In this document: positions 1 to 7,266 of the stretch, piece after piece | Layout: each line of letters starts with the position of its first letter | Numbering within the stretch: the first letter of the stretch is position 1 | NCBI GenBank assembly: GCA_051884615.1 | Contig: JBJEVT010000005.1 | Coordinates: 1-24,060 of the forward strand | Source of the DNA: UBA1724 sp051884615 | Lineage (GTDB): Bacteria > Verrucomicrobiota > Lentisphaeria > Oligosphaerales > Oligosphaeraceae | Length of the DNA: 24,060 nt | Direction: 5' to 3' | Program-made: the position numbers and the translations under genes | The notes under the pieces: model-generated | Seen by the model: only the letters and a program-made list of their open reading frames with translations | What the model was told of the DNA's origin: nothing | Database searches by the model: none

Positions 1-1999
1 CGAAGCTGGAGTTGTCCACATAGCCGTCGCAGAGCTGGGCGACCCGGGAGCGCAGTCCCATGTCGTTGGTGACGAGCCAGCGGGGGGCGGGGGCGTCCTC
101 CCCCGCGGCCTCCTGGTCCTTGGCTTCCAGCTCCACCATCCGGTTCACAATCCAGTTGTCCGCATTCTGGTCGAAGCGCTTCCGGGCGGCGTAGACCACG
201 GAGAGGTTCTCGGCTTCCTTTCCGATGTTGTCGGTGCCCAGATCCCCGTCGAAGACCAGGGTGACGTTCTTGAAGAAGCGGGAGGCGCGCTTGCATTGGG
301 ACAGGAATTTGCTCCGGGTGGAGGGGAATCCCCGGGCGCTCTTCTCCTCCAGGCTCATCACCGGGTCCTGCTTCATCACGTTATAGCCGTCGATGAAGAG
401 CTCCACCTCCTTCAGCTGCTCCCGGGTGCAGGTGTTGAGGATGATCCAGCCCATGCGCTCCTGGGTGGCCTGCTTCTCCGGCACATTCCGCGCCTGTGCC
501 AGGAGGGCGGCGGATTCCCGCATCTTCCGCACCAGATGGCGGCGCTCCTTCAGGCATGCCTCCATGCTCTCCAGCTCCGCCGGCAGGAAGAGATTGCGGG
601 CCAGATTCCCCTTCAGGAAGGCCTCCACCTCGTCCATGGCGGCGGGGGTGGCATCGTCCAGCGGGGGCAGTTCCTTCAGATAGGAATACAGGCGGGGGAA
701 GACGCCCTCATACAGGGGATTCTCCTCGTCGCCGGGATCGGTGTGCAGCTGGGTGCGCAGCTCGTTGAGGCGGTTCTCCAGCTTCTTTTCCAGCTCCGTC
801 ATGCCGGGCGCCAGCCGGATGGCCTGGTTGATGGCCTGGCGCACCCGTCCCAGCTGGCGGTCCAGGTTGGCGCACTCCTTCTCGAAATCCTGGAGGAGTC
901 CGTATTTCTTGTCGTATTCCTTCTGGCGCGCCAGGAGCTGGTCCACCTCGGAGGAGAGGGAGCGTTCCTCGTTCCGGGCTTTGAGGTAGAAGGAGATGCG
1001 GTCGGGATGGATGCCCAGGGTCTCCGCATAGAAGGATGCCATCTGCTTCTTCTGGACCTCGGCGAATTCCTCCTGGAGCTCCTGGATGGCGTCGTCGAAG
1101 TCCTCCCGAAGCTCCTCCAGCTCCTTGCTCTGCTTCTGGAGGGTCTCCTGCTGGGCCTTCCGCTCCTTCTCCCCAATGGCCTGCTGGCTCCGTGCCTCCC
1201 GGCGCAGATTCCCGATTTCCCGGGAAAGCTCGTCGTTCTTCTGACGGGCCCGCCGCAGCTGCTCCTTCAACCCCTTCTCCTCCTTGTCGTCAGGGGAGTC
1301 CGCCACGGGCGCGGGAGGGAGTTCGGGCGTCTTCTCCGGAGGGGGAGCCGCCTTCGGTTCCGCTGGGGGTTCCGCTTTGGTTTCCGGAGCGGCGGGGGCG
1401 GCGGGGGCGAGGGGAAGCAGTCCCTGGAGTTCCGGCTGCATCATCTTTCCCTCCTGGGGGTCGCCGGGGGCGGGTTCCCTGTCCGCCAGCTTCTCCAGGG
1501 TCTGGAGGCAGCGCCGTTGTTCCTGGCGCAGGCGGAGTTTCCTGCCGCAGGTGACGGGATTCTTCTTGCCCCGCCAGAGGCTGGGGGCGTGGAGAAGGAG
1601 GTCCGTCAGACGGGCGAGGCGGGGGCGGCTGTTGCTGCGGAAGAGGGCAAGGATCAGATGGCGGGGTTCCGTCATCTGGCTGTACTTTTCCCGCCAGTTC
1701 CCCTCCCAAGCCAGGCGTCCGTCGTTCTCCTGGAGGGTCTTCTCCACCTCCTTGTCGTGGCGGAAGACCTGCGCCAGGGCGAGGAGGAAGTGGAGGCACA
1801 GGTCCGGATGTTTCCGCAGCGTGGCGAGGATGCGCTGGGTGGTGCCCTCCTTGCGGTAGTTGCGCTCGCTGAGGGTGAAGCCGCCCTTGGTCAGCACATG
1901 GTGCAGCTCGGGGATGGTGCGGATGAGATAATGGAAGTCCTTGAAGGCGAATTGGTTGAGTGCCCACTTCAGGGCTTCGTCGCAACAGAGTTTGGTCAT
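1..1999 (-). CDS. Coiled-coil protein with C-terminal NYN (YacP/PIN-like) nuclease domain, 3' end outside window
   Basis: This minus-strand reading frame is open from an ATG at 1999 to the window edge (666 codons, no stop reached). Residues 1-170 are a helical region I do not recognise. Residues 180-235 are a Pro/Ala/Glu-rich linker. Residues 238-420 are highly charged and predict long coiled coil. From residue 533 a NYN/YacP-type fold begins: FIDGYNVM (D537), LVFDGD (D584), a QNADNWIV segment (D614) and VTNDMGLR (N645, D646). These are the spaced acidic residues expected of the PIN/NYN metal site. In the YacP (Rae1) family this domain is a ribonuclease, usually as a protein of under 200 residues, so the long N-terminal half is unusual. 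The SD is weak: GGGAA about 9 bases upstream, then a C-run up to the ATG. It lies downstream of asnA on the same strand, 357 bases away. RNase activity is inferred from the fold only. Confidence 0.75.
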   Translation of the reverse strand, partial: MTKLCCDEALKWALNQFAFKDFHYLIRTIPELHHVLTKGGFTLSERNYRKEGTTQRILATLRKHPDLCLHFLLALAQVFRHDKEVEKTLQENDGRLAWEGNWREKYSQMTEPRHLILALFRSNSRPRLARLTDLLLHAPSLWRGKKNPVTCGRKLRLRQEQRRCLQTLEKLADREPAPGDPQEGKMMQPELQGLLPLAPAAPAAPETKAEPPAEPKAAPPPEKTPELPPAPVADSPDDKEEKGLKEQLRRARQKNDELSREIGNLRREARSQQAIGEKERKAQQETLQKQSKELEELREDFDDAIQELQEEFAEVQKKQMASFYAETLGIHPDRISFYLKARNEERSLSSEVDQLLARQKEYDKKYGLLQDFEKECANLDRQLGRVRQAINQAIRLAPGMTELEKKLENRLNELRTQLHTDPGDEENPLYEGVFPRLYSYLKELPPLDDATPAAMDEVEAFLKGNLARNLFLPAELESMEACLKERRHLVRKMRESAALLAQARNVPEKQATQERMGWIILNTCTREQLKEVELFIDGYNVMKQDPVMSLEEKSARGFPSTRSKFLSQCKRASRFFKNVTLVFDGDLGTDNIGKEAENLSVVYAARKRFDQNADNWIVNRMVELEAKDQEAAGEDAPAPRWLVTNDMGLRSRVAQLCDGYVDNSSF

Positions 2000-2356
2000 G
2001 GGGGGATTCCCGTGGAAAAGGTGTCTCTCCGGAGCCTGCCTTCCGGTTGTCGGAAGGCGCCGGGGAGGAAAATGGATTTTTTTGGGGGGAGGCGCGAACA
2101 ACGCCGCCGCGGAGGCGTTCCCCCCGGGATAGGCGGCCCCTCCCCGGAAAAGAACAGGGGGAGCCGGAGGGGTCGGGGACTGGCGCCCGGGGAGGGAATG
2201 CCGGAAACAGGGCGACCCTCTCTCCCTGACGGATGATTGGTCAGAGGGAGGAAAAAGGCCGCGGGTTCCCGCCTCCCGTCCCGTTTTTCCCGCCCCGGGA
2301 GCCCCTCCCTCCCGGAACGGTGGCCGCCCTGCCTCGGCAGGGACGGGACGACAGGG
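2000..2356. other. Intergenic region between asnA and the NYN gene
   Basis: No credible gene is present in these 357 bases. Two structures can be seen. A perfect 8-bp hairpin lies at 2038-2058 (GCCTTCCG, 5-nt loop, CGGAAGGC). A weaker GC hairpin lies near 2257-2275 and on the minus strand runs into a T5 tract. The second could be a poor terminator for asnA. A bulged inverted repeat at about 2221-2250 around CCTGAC/GTCAG is also present. No convincing promoter was found for the downstream NYN gene. Confidence 0.5.
2252..2275 (-). terminator. Possible weak terminator downstream of asnA
   Basis: On the minus strand, GCGG-GAAC-CCGC is followed after four bases by TTTTT. The stem is only 4-5 bp, so this is marginal. 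It lies about 80 bases after the asnA stop. Confidence 0.25.
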
Positions 2357-3400
2357 CTACAGAAGGGGAATGTTGTGGCTGCGGCAGGCGGAGACCATGG
2401 CCTCCGGCCAGATGCTGCTCTGGATTTCCCCGATGTGCGCCTTCTGCAGCAATAGCATGGACAGGCGGCTCTGGCCAATCCCTCCTCCCATGGTCAAGGG
2501 AAGCTTCCCCTCCACCAGCTTCTGGTGGAAGGAGAGGGAGAGGCGTTTCTCTTCGCCCCGCAGGGCCAGCTGGCGCAGCAGGGCCTCCTTGTCCACCCGG
2601 ATGCCCATGGAGGAGAGCTCGAAGGAGCGTCCCAGCACCGGGTTCCATACCAGAATGTCGCCGTTGAGGCCGTGGTGTCCGTCCTGGCTTTCCGTGGTCC
2701 AGTCGTCGTAGTCCGGCGCCCGTCCGTCGTGGGGTTTGCCGCTCAGGGGCAGGTCGCCGCCGATGCCGATCAGGAAGACCGCGCCCTCCCGCCGGCACAG
2801 CGCATCCTCCCGCTGGCGCGGGGTCAGCTCCGGCATCTCCGCCTCCACGTCCTCGGTGAAATGGAAGTGGATCTCCTCGGGCAGGAAGGGACGCAGAACC
2901 GGATACGCCCGGCCCAGGGCATCCTCCGTGCGGCGCAGGGCGTAGTAGATCCGGCGCACCGTCTCCTTCAGGGTGTCCAGCGTCCGGGTCTCCCGGGTGA
3001 TCACCTTCTCCCAGTCCCACTGGTCCACATACAGGGAGTGGACATTGTCCAGCTCCTCGTCGGGCCGGATGGCGTTCATGTCGGTGTAGATGCCCCGTCC
3101 GGGCTCGGTCTGGAGGGAGGCCAGCTTCAGGCGCTTCCATTTCGCCAGGGAGTGGACGATCTCGGCCCGGCGCCCGGCATCGTCCCGGATGGAGAAGGAG
3201 ACGGGGCGCTCCACGCCGTTCAGGTCGTCGTTGACGCCGGTGCCCGAGGGGACGAAGAGGGGGGCGGTGACGCGCTGGAGCCGCAGCTCGAAAGCCAGGT
3301 TCTTCTGGAATTCCTCCTTGAGGGAGCGGATGGCCACCTCGGTGGCGAGTTCGTCCAGCAGAGGACGGTAGCCCTCTGGCAAAAGCAGGGGAAGGGGCAT
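2357..3400 (-). CDS. asnA: Aspartate--ammonia ligase (asparagine synthetase A)
   Basis: The 347-residue product matches AsnA along its length; E. coli AsnA is 330 residues. It makes L-asparagine from aspartate, ammonia and ATP in the cytoplasm and has a class II aminoacyl-tRNA synthetase-like core. Visible family motifs include TAPLFVPSGTGVNDDLNG, VERPVSF, SLAKWKRL, the DMNAIRPDE segment, YVDQWDWEKVI, GKPHDGRAPDYDDW, and MGGGIGQSRL at residues 304-313, the ATP-binding class II motif. The ATG at 3400 has a good SD (AGGAGA, about 9 bases upstream). It uses free ammonia, not glutamine, which suits an anaerobic, ammonia-rich habitat. Its 5' region faces the aromatic leader and DAHP synthase gene, so the two are divergently transcribed. 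No AsnC-like regulator is nearby. Confidence 0.96.
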   Translation of the reverse strand: MPLPLLLPEGYRPLLDELATEVAIRSLKEEFQKNLAFELRLQRVTAPLFVPSGTGVNDDLNGVERPVSFSIRDDAGRRAEIVHSLAKWKRLKLASLQTEPGRGIYTDMNAIRPDEELDNVHSLYVDQWDWEKVITRETRTLDTLKETVRRIYYALRRTEDALGRAYPVLRPFLPEEIHFHFTEDVEAEMPELTPRQREDALCRREGAVFLIGIGGDLPLSGKPHDGRAPDYDDWTTESQDGHHGLNGDILVWNPVLGRSFELSSMGIRVDKEALLRQLALRGEEKRLSLSFHQKLVEGKLPLTMGGGIGQSRLSMLLLQKAHIGEIQSSIWPEAMVSACRSHNIPLL

Positions 3401-3606
3401 GGACAGGGTTCTCCTTATGGGGAAAATGGGTGGATGGCGCCTGTGGCCGTCATCCGGCGCGCCGCAGGCTCCGGCCCCGCAGGCCGGGAAAAATCCCCGG
3501 GGCGGCGAAAACCGCTCCGGAGAGAAAGCCGTGTTCCCGGGGATTCATGCCGGGACAGGCCGTTAATATGCCCCGCCTGCCCCCCCTCTGCCAGAGCGCC
3601 GCCGGA

Positions 3607-3629
3607 AAAATTCCCCCGGCGGGAATTTT
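3607..3629. repeat. Perfect inverted repeat in the divergent asnA / aromatic leader region
   Basis: AAAATTCCC and GGGAATTTT form a perfect 9-bp inverted repeat around a 5-base CCGGC centre. It lies in the 278-base gap between divergent asnA and the leader peptide. The symmetry would suit an operator for a dimeric regulator. The A- and T-ends would also allow a short bidirectional terminator-like hairpin. I cannot choose between these. Apart from this repeat and short GC hairpins around 3465-3495 I see nothing firm in 3401-3678, including no clear -35/-10 pair. Confidence 0.4.
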
Positions 3630-3678
3630 GCGGGGAAGGACTGGAAAAGCGGGAGAATGCGGCTAAAGTACGGGCATT

Positions 3679-3735
3679 ATGCAACACGACCTGGCCATGC
3701 ATCGATTTTACTGGTTTTGGCGGTTTTTCCGCTGA
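3679..3735 (+). CDS. Leader peptide of an aromatic amino acid attenuator
   Basis: A short frame ends MHRFYWFWRFFR-stop. It can start at the ATG at 3697 (12 residues) or at an in-frame ATG at 3679 (18 residues, with MQHDLA in front). In the 12-residue form, seven residues are aromatic: four Phe, one Tyr and two Trp. The aromatic codons run from 3706 to 3729. Such a run directly before a terminator and an aromatic biosynthesis gene is the signature of ribosome-mediated attenuation, as in pheA and trp leaders of enteric bacteria. Neither ATG has a clear SD, which is the main weakness. A mixed Phe/Tyr/Trp leader suits a gene at the head of the common pathway that also carries the Phe branch step. 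Its function should lie in being translated, not in the peptide itself. Confidence 0.8.
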   Translation: MQHDLAMHRFYWFWRFFR

Positions 3736-3871
3736 AGCCCGTTGATGCGTGTCCATGTGGGAACATTTTCAAAGGCGTAAGGCGGACCGAAGTTAGAGGA
3801 CATCGGTTCGCCTTTTCCGTTTCCAAACCAGAGCGCATCCGGGAATCCAGGTTCCCGGATGCTTTTTTTTT
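3693..3871 (+). promoter_or_regulatory. Transcription attenuator (switchable leader RNA) upstream of the DAHP synthase-prephenate dehydratase gene
   Basis: Segment 1 (3693-3703) overlaps the leader peptide start. It can pair with segment 2 (3744-3754) over 10 of 11 positions with one G-U. Segment 2 can instead pair through GATGCG (3744-3749) with CGCATC (3834-3839), which contains the terminator's 5' arm. This longer pairing can be extended inward by GGGAAC/GTTTCC (3760-3765 with 3819-3824, one G-U) and AAAGGCG/CGCCTTT (3771-3777 with 3809-3815). A competing 12-bp hairpin at 3779-3790/3803-3814 (one G-U) excludes the inner part. A ribosome stalled on the aromatic codons would cover segment 1, free segment 2 and favour antitermination. 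Without stalling, 1:2 forms and the terminator folds. The pairings were worked out by hand, with no energies calculated. Confidence 0.72.
3835..3871 (+). terminator. Intrinsic terminator inside the aromatic leader
   Basis: This is a perfect 11-bp stem (GCATCCGGGAA at 3835-3845, TTCCCGGATGC at 3852-3862) with a 6-base loop and an uninterrupted T9 tract at 3863-3871. It ends only 17 bases before the start codon at 3889, with the gene's GAAGGAA SD at 3872-3878 in between. No gene on this strand ends shortly upstream, so it makes sense only as a regulated leader terminator. Confidence 0.92.
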
Positions 3872-3888
3872 GAAGGAATACCAGACCC

Positions 3889-5751
3889 ATGCTACAGGAA
3901 ATCGACCTGAAATCCCCCGAGGAGCTGCGACGAGAACTGCCTCTCACCGCGGAGATGGAAAAGAACATGGCGGCCTCCCGCCAGCAGGTGAAGGACATTC
4001 TGGAGGGGCGGGACGGACGGCTCCTCCTCCTGGTGGGGCCCTGCTCCATCCATGATCTGGACGCCGCAAGGGACTACGCCCGCCGTCTGAAGGAGCTGTC
4101 CCGGAAGGTCTCCCAGGACATCCTTCTGGTGATGCGCACCTACTTCGAGAAGCCCCGCACCACCCTGGGCTGGAAGGGTCTGATCTACGATCCCGACCTG
4201 AACGGGGAGTGCAACATCGCCAAGGGGGTGCGGCTGGCGCGCACCTTCCTCCTGGAGCTGGCGGAGATGGGCCTGCCCACCGCCACCGAACTCCTGGACC
4301 CCGCCACCGCCGGGTATCTCACCGACCTGATCTCCTATGCGGGAATCGGCGCCCGCACCACCGAATCCCAGCCCCACCGCCAGATGGCCAGCGCCCTGGA
4401 CGTGCCCGTGGGATTCAAGAACGGCACCGACGGCTCCATCCAGGTGGCCATCGACGCCATCTGCACCGCCGCCTCCCCCCATAGCTACCTGGGCATGCTC
4501 AGCAACGGACACAGCGGAATCCTCCGCACCGCCGGAAATCCCGACGGACACCTGGTGCTCCGGGGCGGCGCCCGGGGCGAAAACTACTACGCCGGCACCA
4601 TCGCCGAGGCCCTGGAAAAACTGAAGGAGGCCGGCCTGAAACCCCAGGTCCTGGTGGACTGCAGCCACGGAAACTCCCGGCGGGACTACACCCGACAGCA
4701 CATCGTCTTCGAAAATGTCCTGGAACAACGCCTGGGGGGAAACGCCGCCATCCTGGGCATGATGCTGGAAAGCAATCTCCAGGAAGGCCGGCAGCCCCTG
4801 GTCCCCGGCGTGAAACCCTGCGGAGGACTCTCCGTCACCGACGCCTGCATCGGCTTCCCCGAGACGGAACGCCTGATCCTGGAGGCGGGACGCCGCCTCC
4901 GCAATCTGGCCAAGGAGGAGGAGGCCCGCCGCACCGCCAAGGTGGCCTATCTGGGCCCCGCCGCCACCTTCACCCACATCGCCGCCACCCGCACCTTCGG
5001 CGACCGGGTGGAATACCGCTCCTGCAACAGCATCGGCGGCGTCCTCTCCGCCGTGGAAGGCGGCCTGTGCGACTACGGCGTGGTGCCTGTGGAAAACTCC
5101 ACCGAGGGCCTGGTGAACGGCACCATGGACGCCCTGGTCTCCTCCTCCCTGAAGGTCTACGAGGAGGTGGCCATCGCCGTCCACCAGTGCCTCCTGAGCA
5201 ACCAGAGCCGGGAGCAGATCCGCGTCATCTACAGCCACGCCCAGTCCCTGGGGCAGTGCCGCCAGTATCTGGAGCGGAACTTCCCCGATGCGGAGACCAT
5301 CGCCACCCCCAGCAACGCCCGGGCGGCGGAACTGGCCAGCCATACCTCCGGCGCCGCCGTCATCGCCAGCGCCGAGGCGGGCCGCCTCTACGCCCTCAAT
5401 GTCCTGGAGGAGGACATCGAGGACAACCCGGACAACGTGACCCGCTTCTTCGTCCTGGCCCGCAGGGAGAACGACCAGGTGGTCCACGACCGCTGCTGCC
5501 TGTGCTTCGCCGCCCGGGACAAGGTGGGCGCCCTCTATGACGCCCTCCTGCCCTTCAAGGAGGCCGGCGTCTCCCTCTCCATGATCGAGAGCCGCCCCTC
5601 CGGGCACGGCCGATGGCGTTACCGGTTCTTTGTGGAACTGGACTGCGGACTCCAGGACCCCAGAATGCCCGCCATCCTGGAAGAGCTGGGACACCAGGCC
5701 GACGAAGTGAAGGTCATCGGCTCCTACCAGGGTAGCAAGAAACTGCTGTAG
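3889..5751 (+). CDS. Fusion of class I DAHP synthase and prephenate dehydratase (with ACT domain)
   Basis: The 620-residue product joins the first step of the shikimate pathway to a step of the phenylalanine branch. Residues 1-345 are an AroF/G/H-type DAHP synthase: GPCSIHD at 50-56 (metal ligand C52), KPRTTLGWKG at 88-97, GARTTESQ at 154-161, FKNGTDGS at 176-183, LRGGARG at 224-230, VDCSHGNS at 256-263 (H260) and D318 in the DAC motif. Residues 350-535 are prephenate dehydratase: YLGPAATFTH at 354-363, PVENSTEG at 400-407 and the catalytic NVTRF at 516-520. Residues 540-620 form an ACT domain with GALYDAL and the ESRP Phe-binding motif at 567-570. No chorismate mutase domain is visible. The SD GAAGGAA sits about 10 bases upstream. 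Expression is probably set by the attenuator just before it, and activity by Phe through the ACT domain. Confidence 0.93.
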   Translation: MLQEIDLKSPEELRRELPLTAEMEKNMAASRQQVKDILEGRDGRLLLLVGPCSIHDLDAARDYARRLKELSRKVSQDILLVMRTYFEKPRTTLGWKGLIYDPDLNGECNIAKGVRLARTFLLELAEMGLPTATELLDPATAGYLTDLISYAGIGARTTESQPHRQMASALDVPVGFKNGTDGSIQVAIDAICTAASPHSYLGMLSNGHSGILRTAGNPDGHLVLRGGARGENYYAGTIAEALEKLKEAGLKPQVLVDCSHGNSRRDYTRQHIVFENVLEQRLGGNAAILGMMLESNLQEGRQPLVPGVKPCGGLSVTDACIGFPETERLILEAGRRLRNLAKEEEARRTAKVAYLGPAATFTHIAATRTFGDRVEYRSCNSIGGVLSAVEGGLCDYGVVPVENSTEGLVNGTMDALVSSSLKVYEEVAIAVHQCLLSNQSREQIRVIYSHAQSLGQCRQYLERNFPDAETIATPSNARAAELASHTSGAAVIASAEAGRLYALNVLEEDIEDNPDNVTRFFVLARRENDQVVHDRCCLCFAARDKVGALYDALLPFKEAGVSLSMIESRPSGHGRWRYRFFVELDCGLQDPRMPAILEELGHQADEVKVIGSYQGSKKLL

Positions 5752-5767
5752 TCCCTCCCGGAGCGGC

Positions 5768-5805
5768 GCCGCGGAGGCGTGGCGCCTTTGCGCGCCCTCC
5801 GTGGC
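5768..5805 (+). terminator. Possible hairpin terminator after the DAHP synthase-prephenate dehydratase gene
   Basis: GCCGCGGAGG (5768-5777) pairs with CCTCCGTGGC (5796-5805) over 10 bp with one G-U. An alternative inner GGCGCC pair is also possible. No T-tract follows, so intrinsic termination is doubtful. Confidence 0.25.
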
Positions 5806-5844
5806 GAGGGGGGTGGAAAATGTCAAAAAAAGGCGGGGGCTGAC

Positions 5845-5872
5845 TTGAAAAGCGTGTTGACGGGTTTATCTT
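5845..5872 (+). promoter_or_regulatory. Putative promoter of tRNA-Gln
   Basis: TTGAAA (5845-5850), a 16-base spacer and TATCTT (5867-5872) lie about 50 bases before the tRNA, in a local AT-richer patch. The match to the sigma-70 consensus is reasonable but not perfect. Confidence 0.45.
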
Positions 5873-5921
5873 AACCGGCGTGCCTTCCGCTCCGGGCGGG
5901 AGTGTCACAGCGGATTTCCGT

Positions 5922-5995
5922 TGCCCAATGGTGTAATGGTAGCACAACTGATTCTGGTTCAGTTTGTCTAGGTTCAAATCCTGGTTGGGCAGCCA
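5922..5995 (+). tRNA. trnQ: tRNA-Gln (anticodon CUG)
   Basis: A complete cloverleaf can be drawn. The acceptor stem is TGCCCAA/TTGGGCA. The D-arm has TAATGGTA in the loop between GTG and CAC. The anticodon stem ACTGA/TCAGT encloses the loop TTCTGGT, which gives CTG at positions 34-36. The T-arm contains TTCAAAT. The discriminator is G and the 3' CCA is encoded (5993-5995). The anticodon reads CAG, which is a frequent Gln codon in the neighbouring GC-rich genes. It stands alone between two protein genes. Confidence 0.96.
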
Positions 5996-6085
5996 CCGTT
6001 TTCCGTTTTCTTCTATTATTTTGCCTTTGCGGGTGGCCGCCAATGTGAGTGAGAGAGTCCGCCGCAACCGTTCCCCGAGCGTTCG

Positions 6086-6130
6086 CCGCCCCCCAGCTGA
6101 AAGATGCTGCCGGGCGGTTTTCTGTTTTTT
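6086..6130 (+). terminator. Putative terminator between tRNA-Gln and mreB
   Basis: CCGCCC (6086-6091) pairs with GGGCGG (6112-6117), with an inner AGC/GCT pair, and is followed by TTTTCTGTTTTTT. It could end the tRNA transcript. It lies only about 13 bases before the mreB start, so it could also act on mreB expression. Confidence 0.45.
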
Positions 6131-6142
6131 GAGGGTCATCCG

Positions 6143-7201
6143 ATGTTTGAGAGCATCAAGAATCTTTGGGTCAATGACATTGGCATTGATTTGGGCACGA
6201 TGAATACCCTGGTGTGGGTGACGGGGCAGGGCATTGTATTGGACGAGCCCTCCTATGTCGCCATCAATGCGGACACCAACAAGGTGCGCGCCGTGGGCGC
6301 GGAGGCCAAGCGCATGATGGCCATGACCGCCGAGCGCATCAAGGTGATCCGCCCCGTGCGGGACGGCGTCATCGCCAACGCCGAGGTTTCCGACGAGATG
6401 CTCCGCAGTTTCATTCGCCGGGCCTCCGGGCGCTACAAGATCATGAAGCCCCGGGTGCTCATCGCCGTGCCCTCCGGCATCACCGAGGTGGGCATCCGCA
6501 CGGTGAAGGAGAGCGCCCTTTCCGCGGGCGCCCGCGCGGTGCGCCTGGTGGAGGAGCCCTTCGCCTCCGCTCTGGGGGCCGGCCTCCCCGTGGAGGAGCC
6601 CGACAGCAACATGATTGTGGACATCGGCGGCGGCACCACGGAGGTGGCGGTGATTTCCCTGGGGTGCATTGTGGCGGGTACCAGCGTGGCCAATGGCGGC
6701 GACGCCATGGACGAGGCCATCATCGCCTTCATGCAGAAGGAGCACCAGCTTCTCATCGGTCCCCGCACGGCGGAGCAGATCAAAATCCAGATCGGCAGCG
6801 CCTCCCCGCTCCCGGAACTCCTCACCATGGAGGTGAAGGGACTGGACATGGGGCACTCCGGAGACCGTCTGCCCCGGGCCGTGGTCATCAATTCCGACGA
6901 GGTGCGCGCCGCTCTGAACGTGCCCGTCTCCAATATCCTGAAGGCCATCCGCAAGACCATCGACGCCTGCCCTCCGGAAATCGCCGGACGCCTGGTGGAC
7001 AATGGCATCACCATGGCGGGCGGCGGCAGCCTGCTGCGGGGGCTCCCCCAGCTGGTCAGCGAAAACACCGGCCTCCCCGCCACGTTGGGCAAGGAGCCCC
7101 TCCGGGCCGTGGTGAACGGCACGGGAATCCTTCTGCAGAACGCCCGCCAGCTCTTCGGGCAGCCCCAGAACTCCCTGATTGGCAAGGGAACCCGGGAATA
7201 G
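6143..7201 (+). CDS. mreB: Rod shape-determining protein MreB (bacterial actin)
   Basis: The 352-residue product has the normal MreB length and the actin-type ATP site. Phosphate loop 1 is GIDLGTMNTLVW at 14-25, phosphate loop 2 is DIGGGTTEVAV at 160-170 and the adenosine motif is MAGGGSLLRG at 291-300. Other hallmarks are RPVRDGVIA, VPSGITEV and VEEPFASALGAGLPV. The family forms membrane-bound filaments that guide lateral cell-wall synthesis with MreC, MreD, RodA and PBP2. An upstream in-frame ATG at 6104 would add 13 residues. I chose 6143 because GAGGG lies about 7 bases before it and MFESIKNLW is a typical MreB N-terminus. No mreC or mreD follows, so the gene stands apart from the usual mre cluster. 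Confidence 0.97.
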   Translation: MFESIKNLWVNDIGIDLGTMNTLVWVTGQGIVLDEPSYVAINADTNKVRAVGAEAKRMMAMTAERIKVIRPVRDGVIANAEVSDEMLRSFIRRASGRYKIMKPRVLIAVPSGITEVGIRTVKESALSAGARAVRLVEEPFASALGAGLPVEEPDSNMIVDIGGGTTEVAVISLGCIVAGTSVANGGDAMDEAIIAFMQKEHQLLIGPRTAEQIKIQIGSASPLPELLTMEVKGLDMGHSGDRLPRAVVINSDEVRAALNVPVSNILKAIRKTIDACPPEIAGRLVDNGITMAGGGSLLRGLPQLVSENTGLPATLGKEPLRAVVNGTGILLQNARQLFGQPQNSLIGKGTRE

Positions 7202-7266
7202 AGACATCCTGCCCGGGAGGGGCGCTGCCCCTTCCCCGGCGAGGCGAGAGAGGAGTTCCGGAATCT

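Noticed and set aside
296..2236. Long plus-strand open frame of about 646 codons
   Set aside because: It is antisense to the NYN-domain gene, has Leu/Gly/Gln-rich composition typical of the reverse complement of a GC-rich gene, and shows no motif.
3736..3871. T-box or other tRNA- or metabolite-sensing riboswitch in the aromatic leader
   Set aside because: No T-box consensus (TGGN-type bulge sequence) was found. The aromatic-rich leader peptide and simple alternative stems explain the region better.
3892..5826. Long minus-strand frame opposite the DAHP synthase-prephenate dehydratase gene
   Set aside because: The plus strand carries every catalytic motif of both enzymes. The minus frame is His/Gly/Ala-rich and without any recognisable family.
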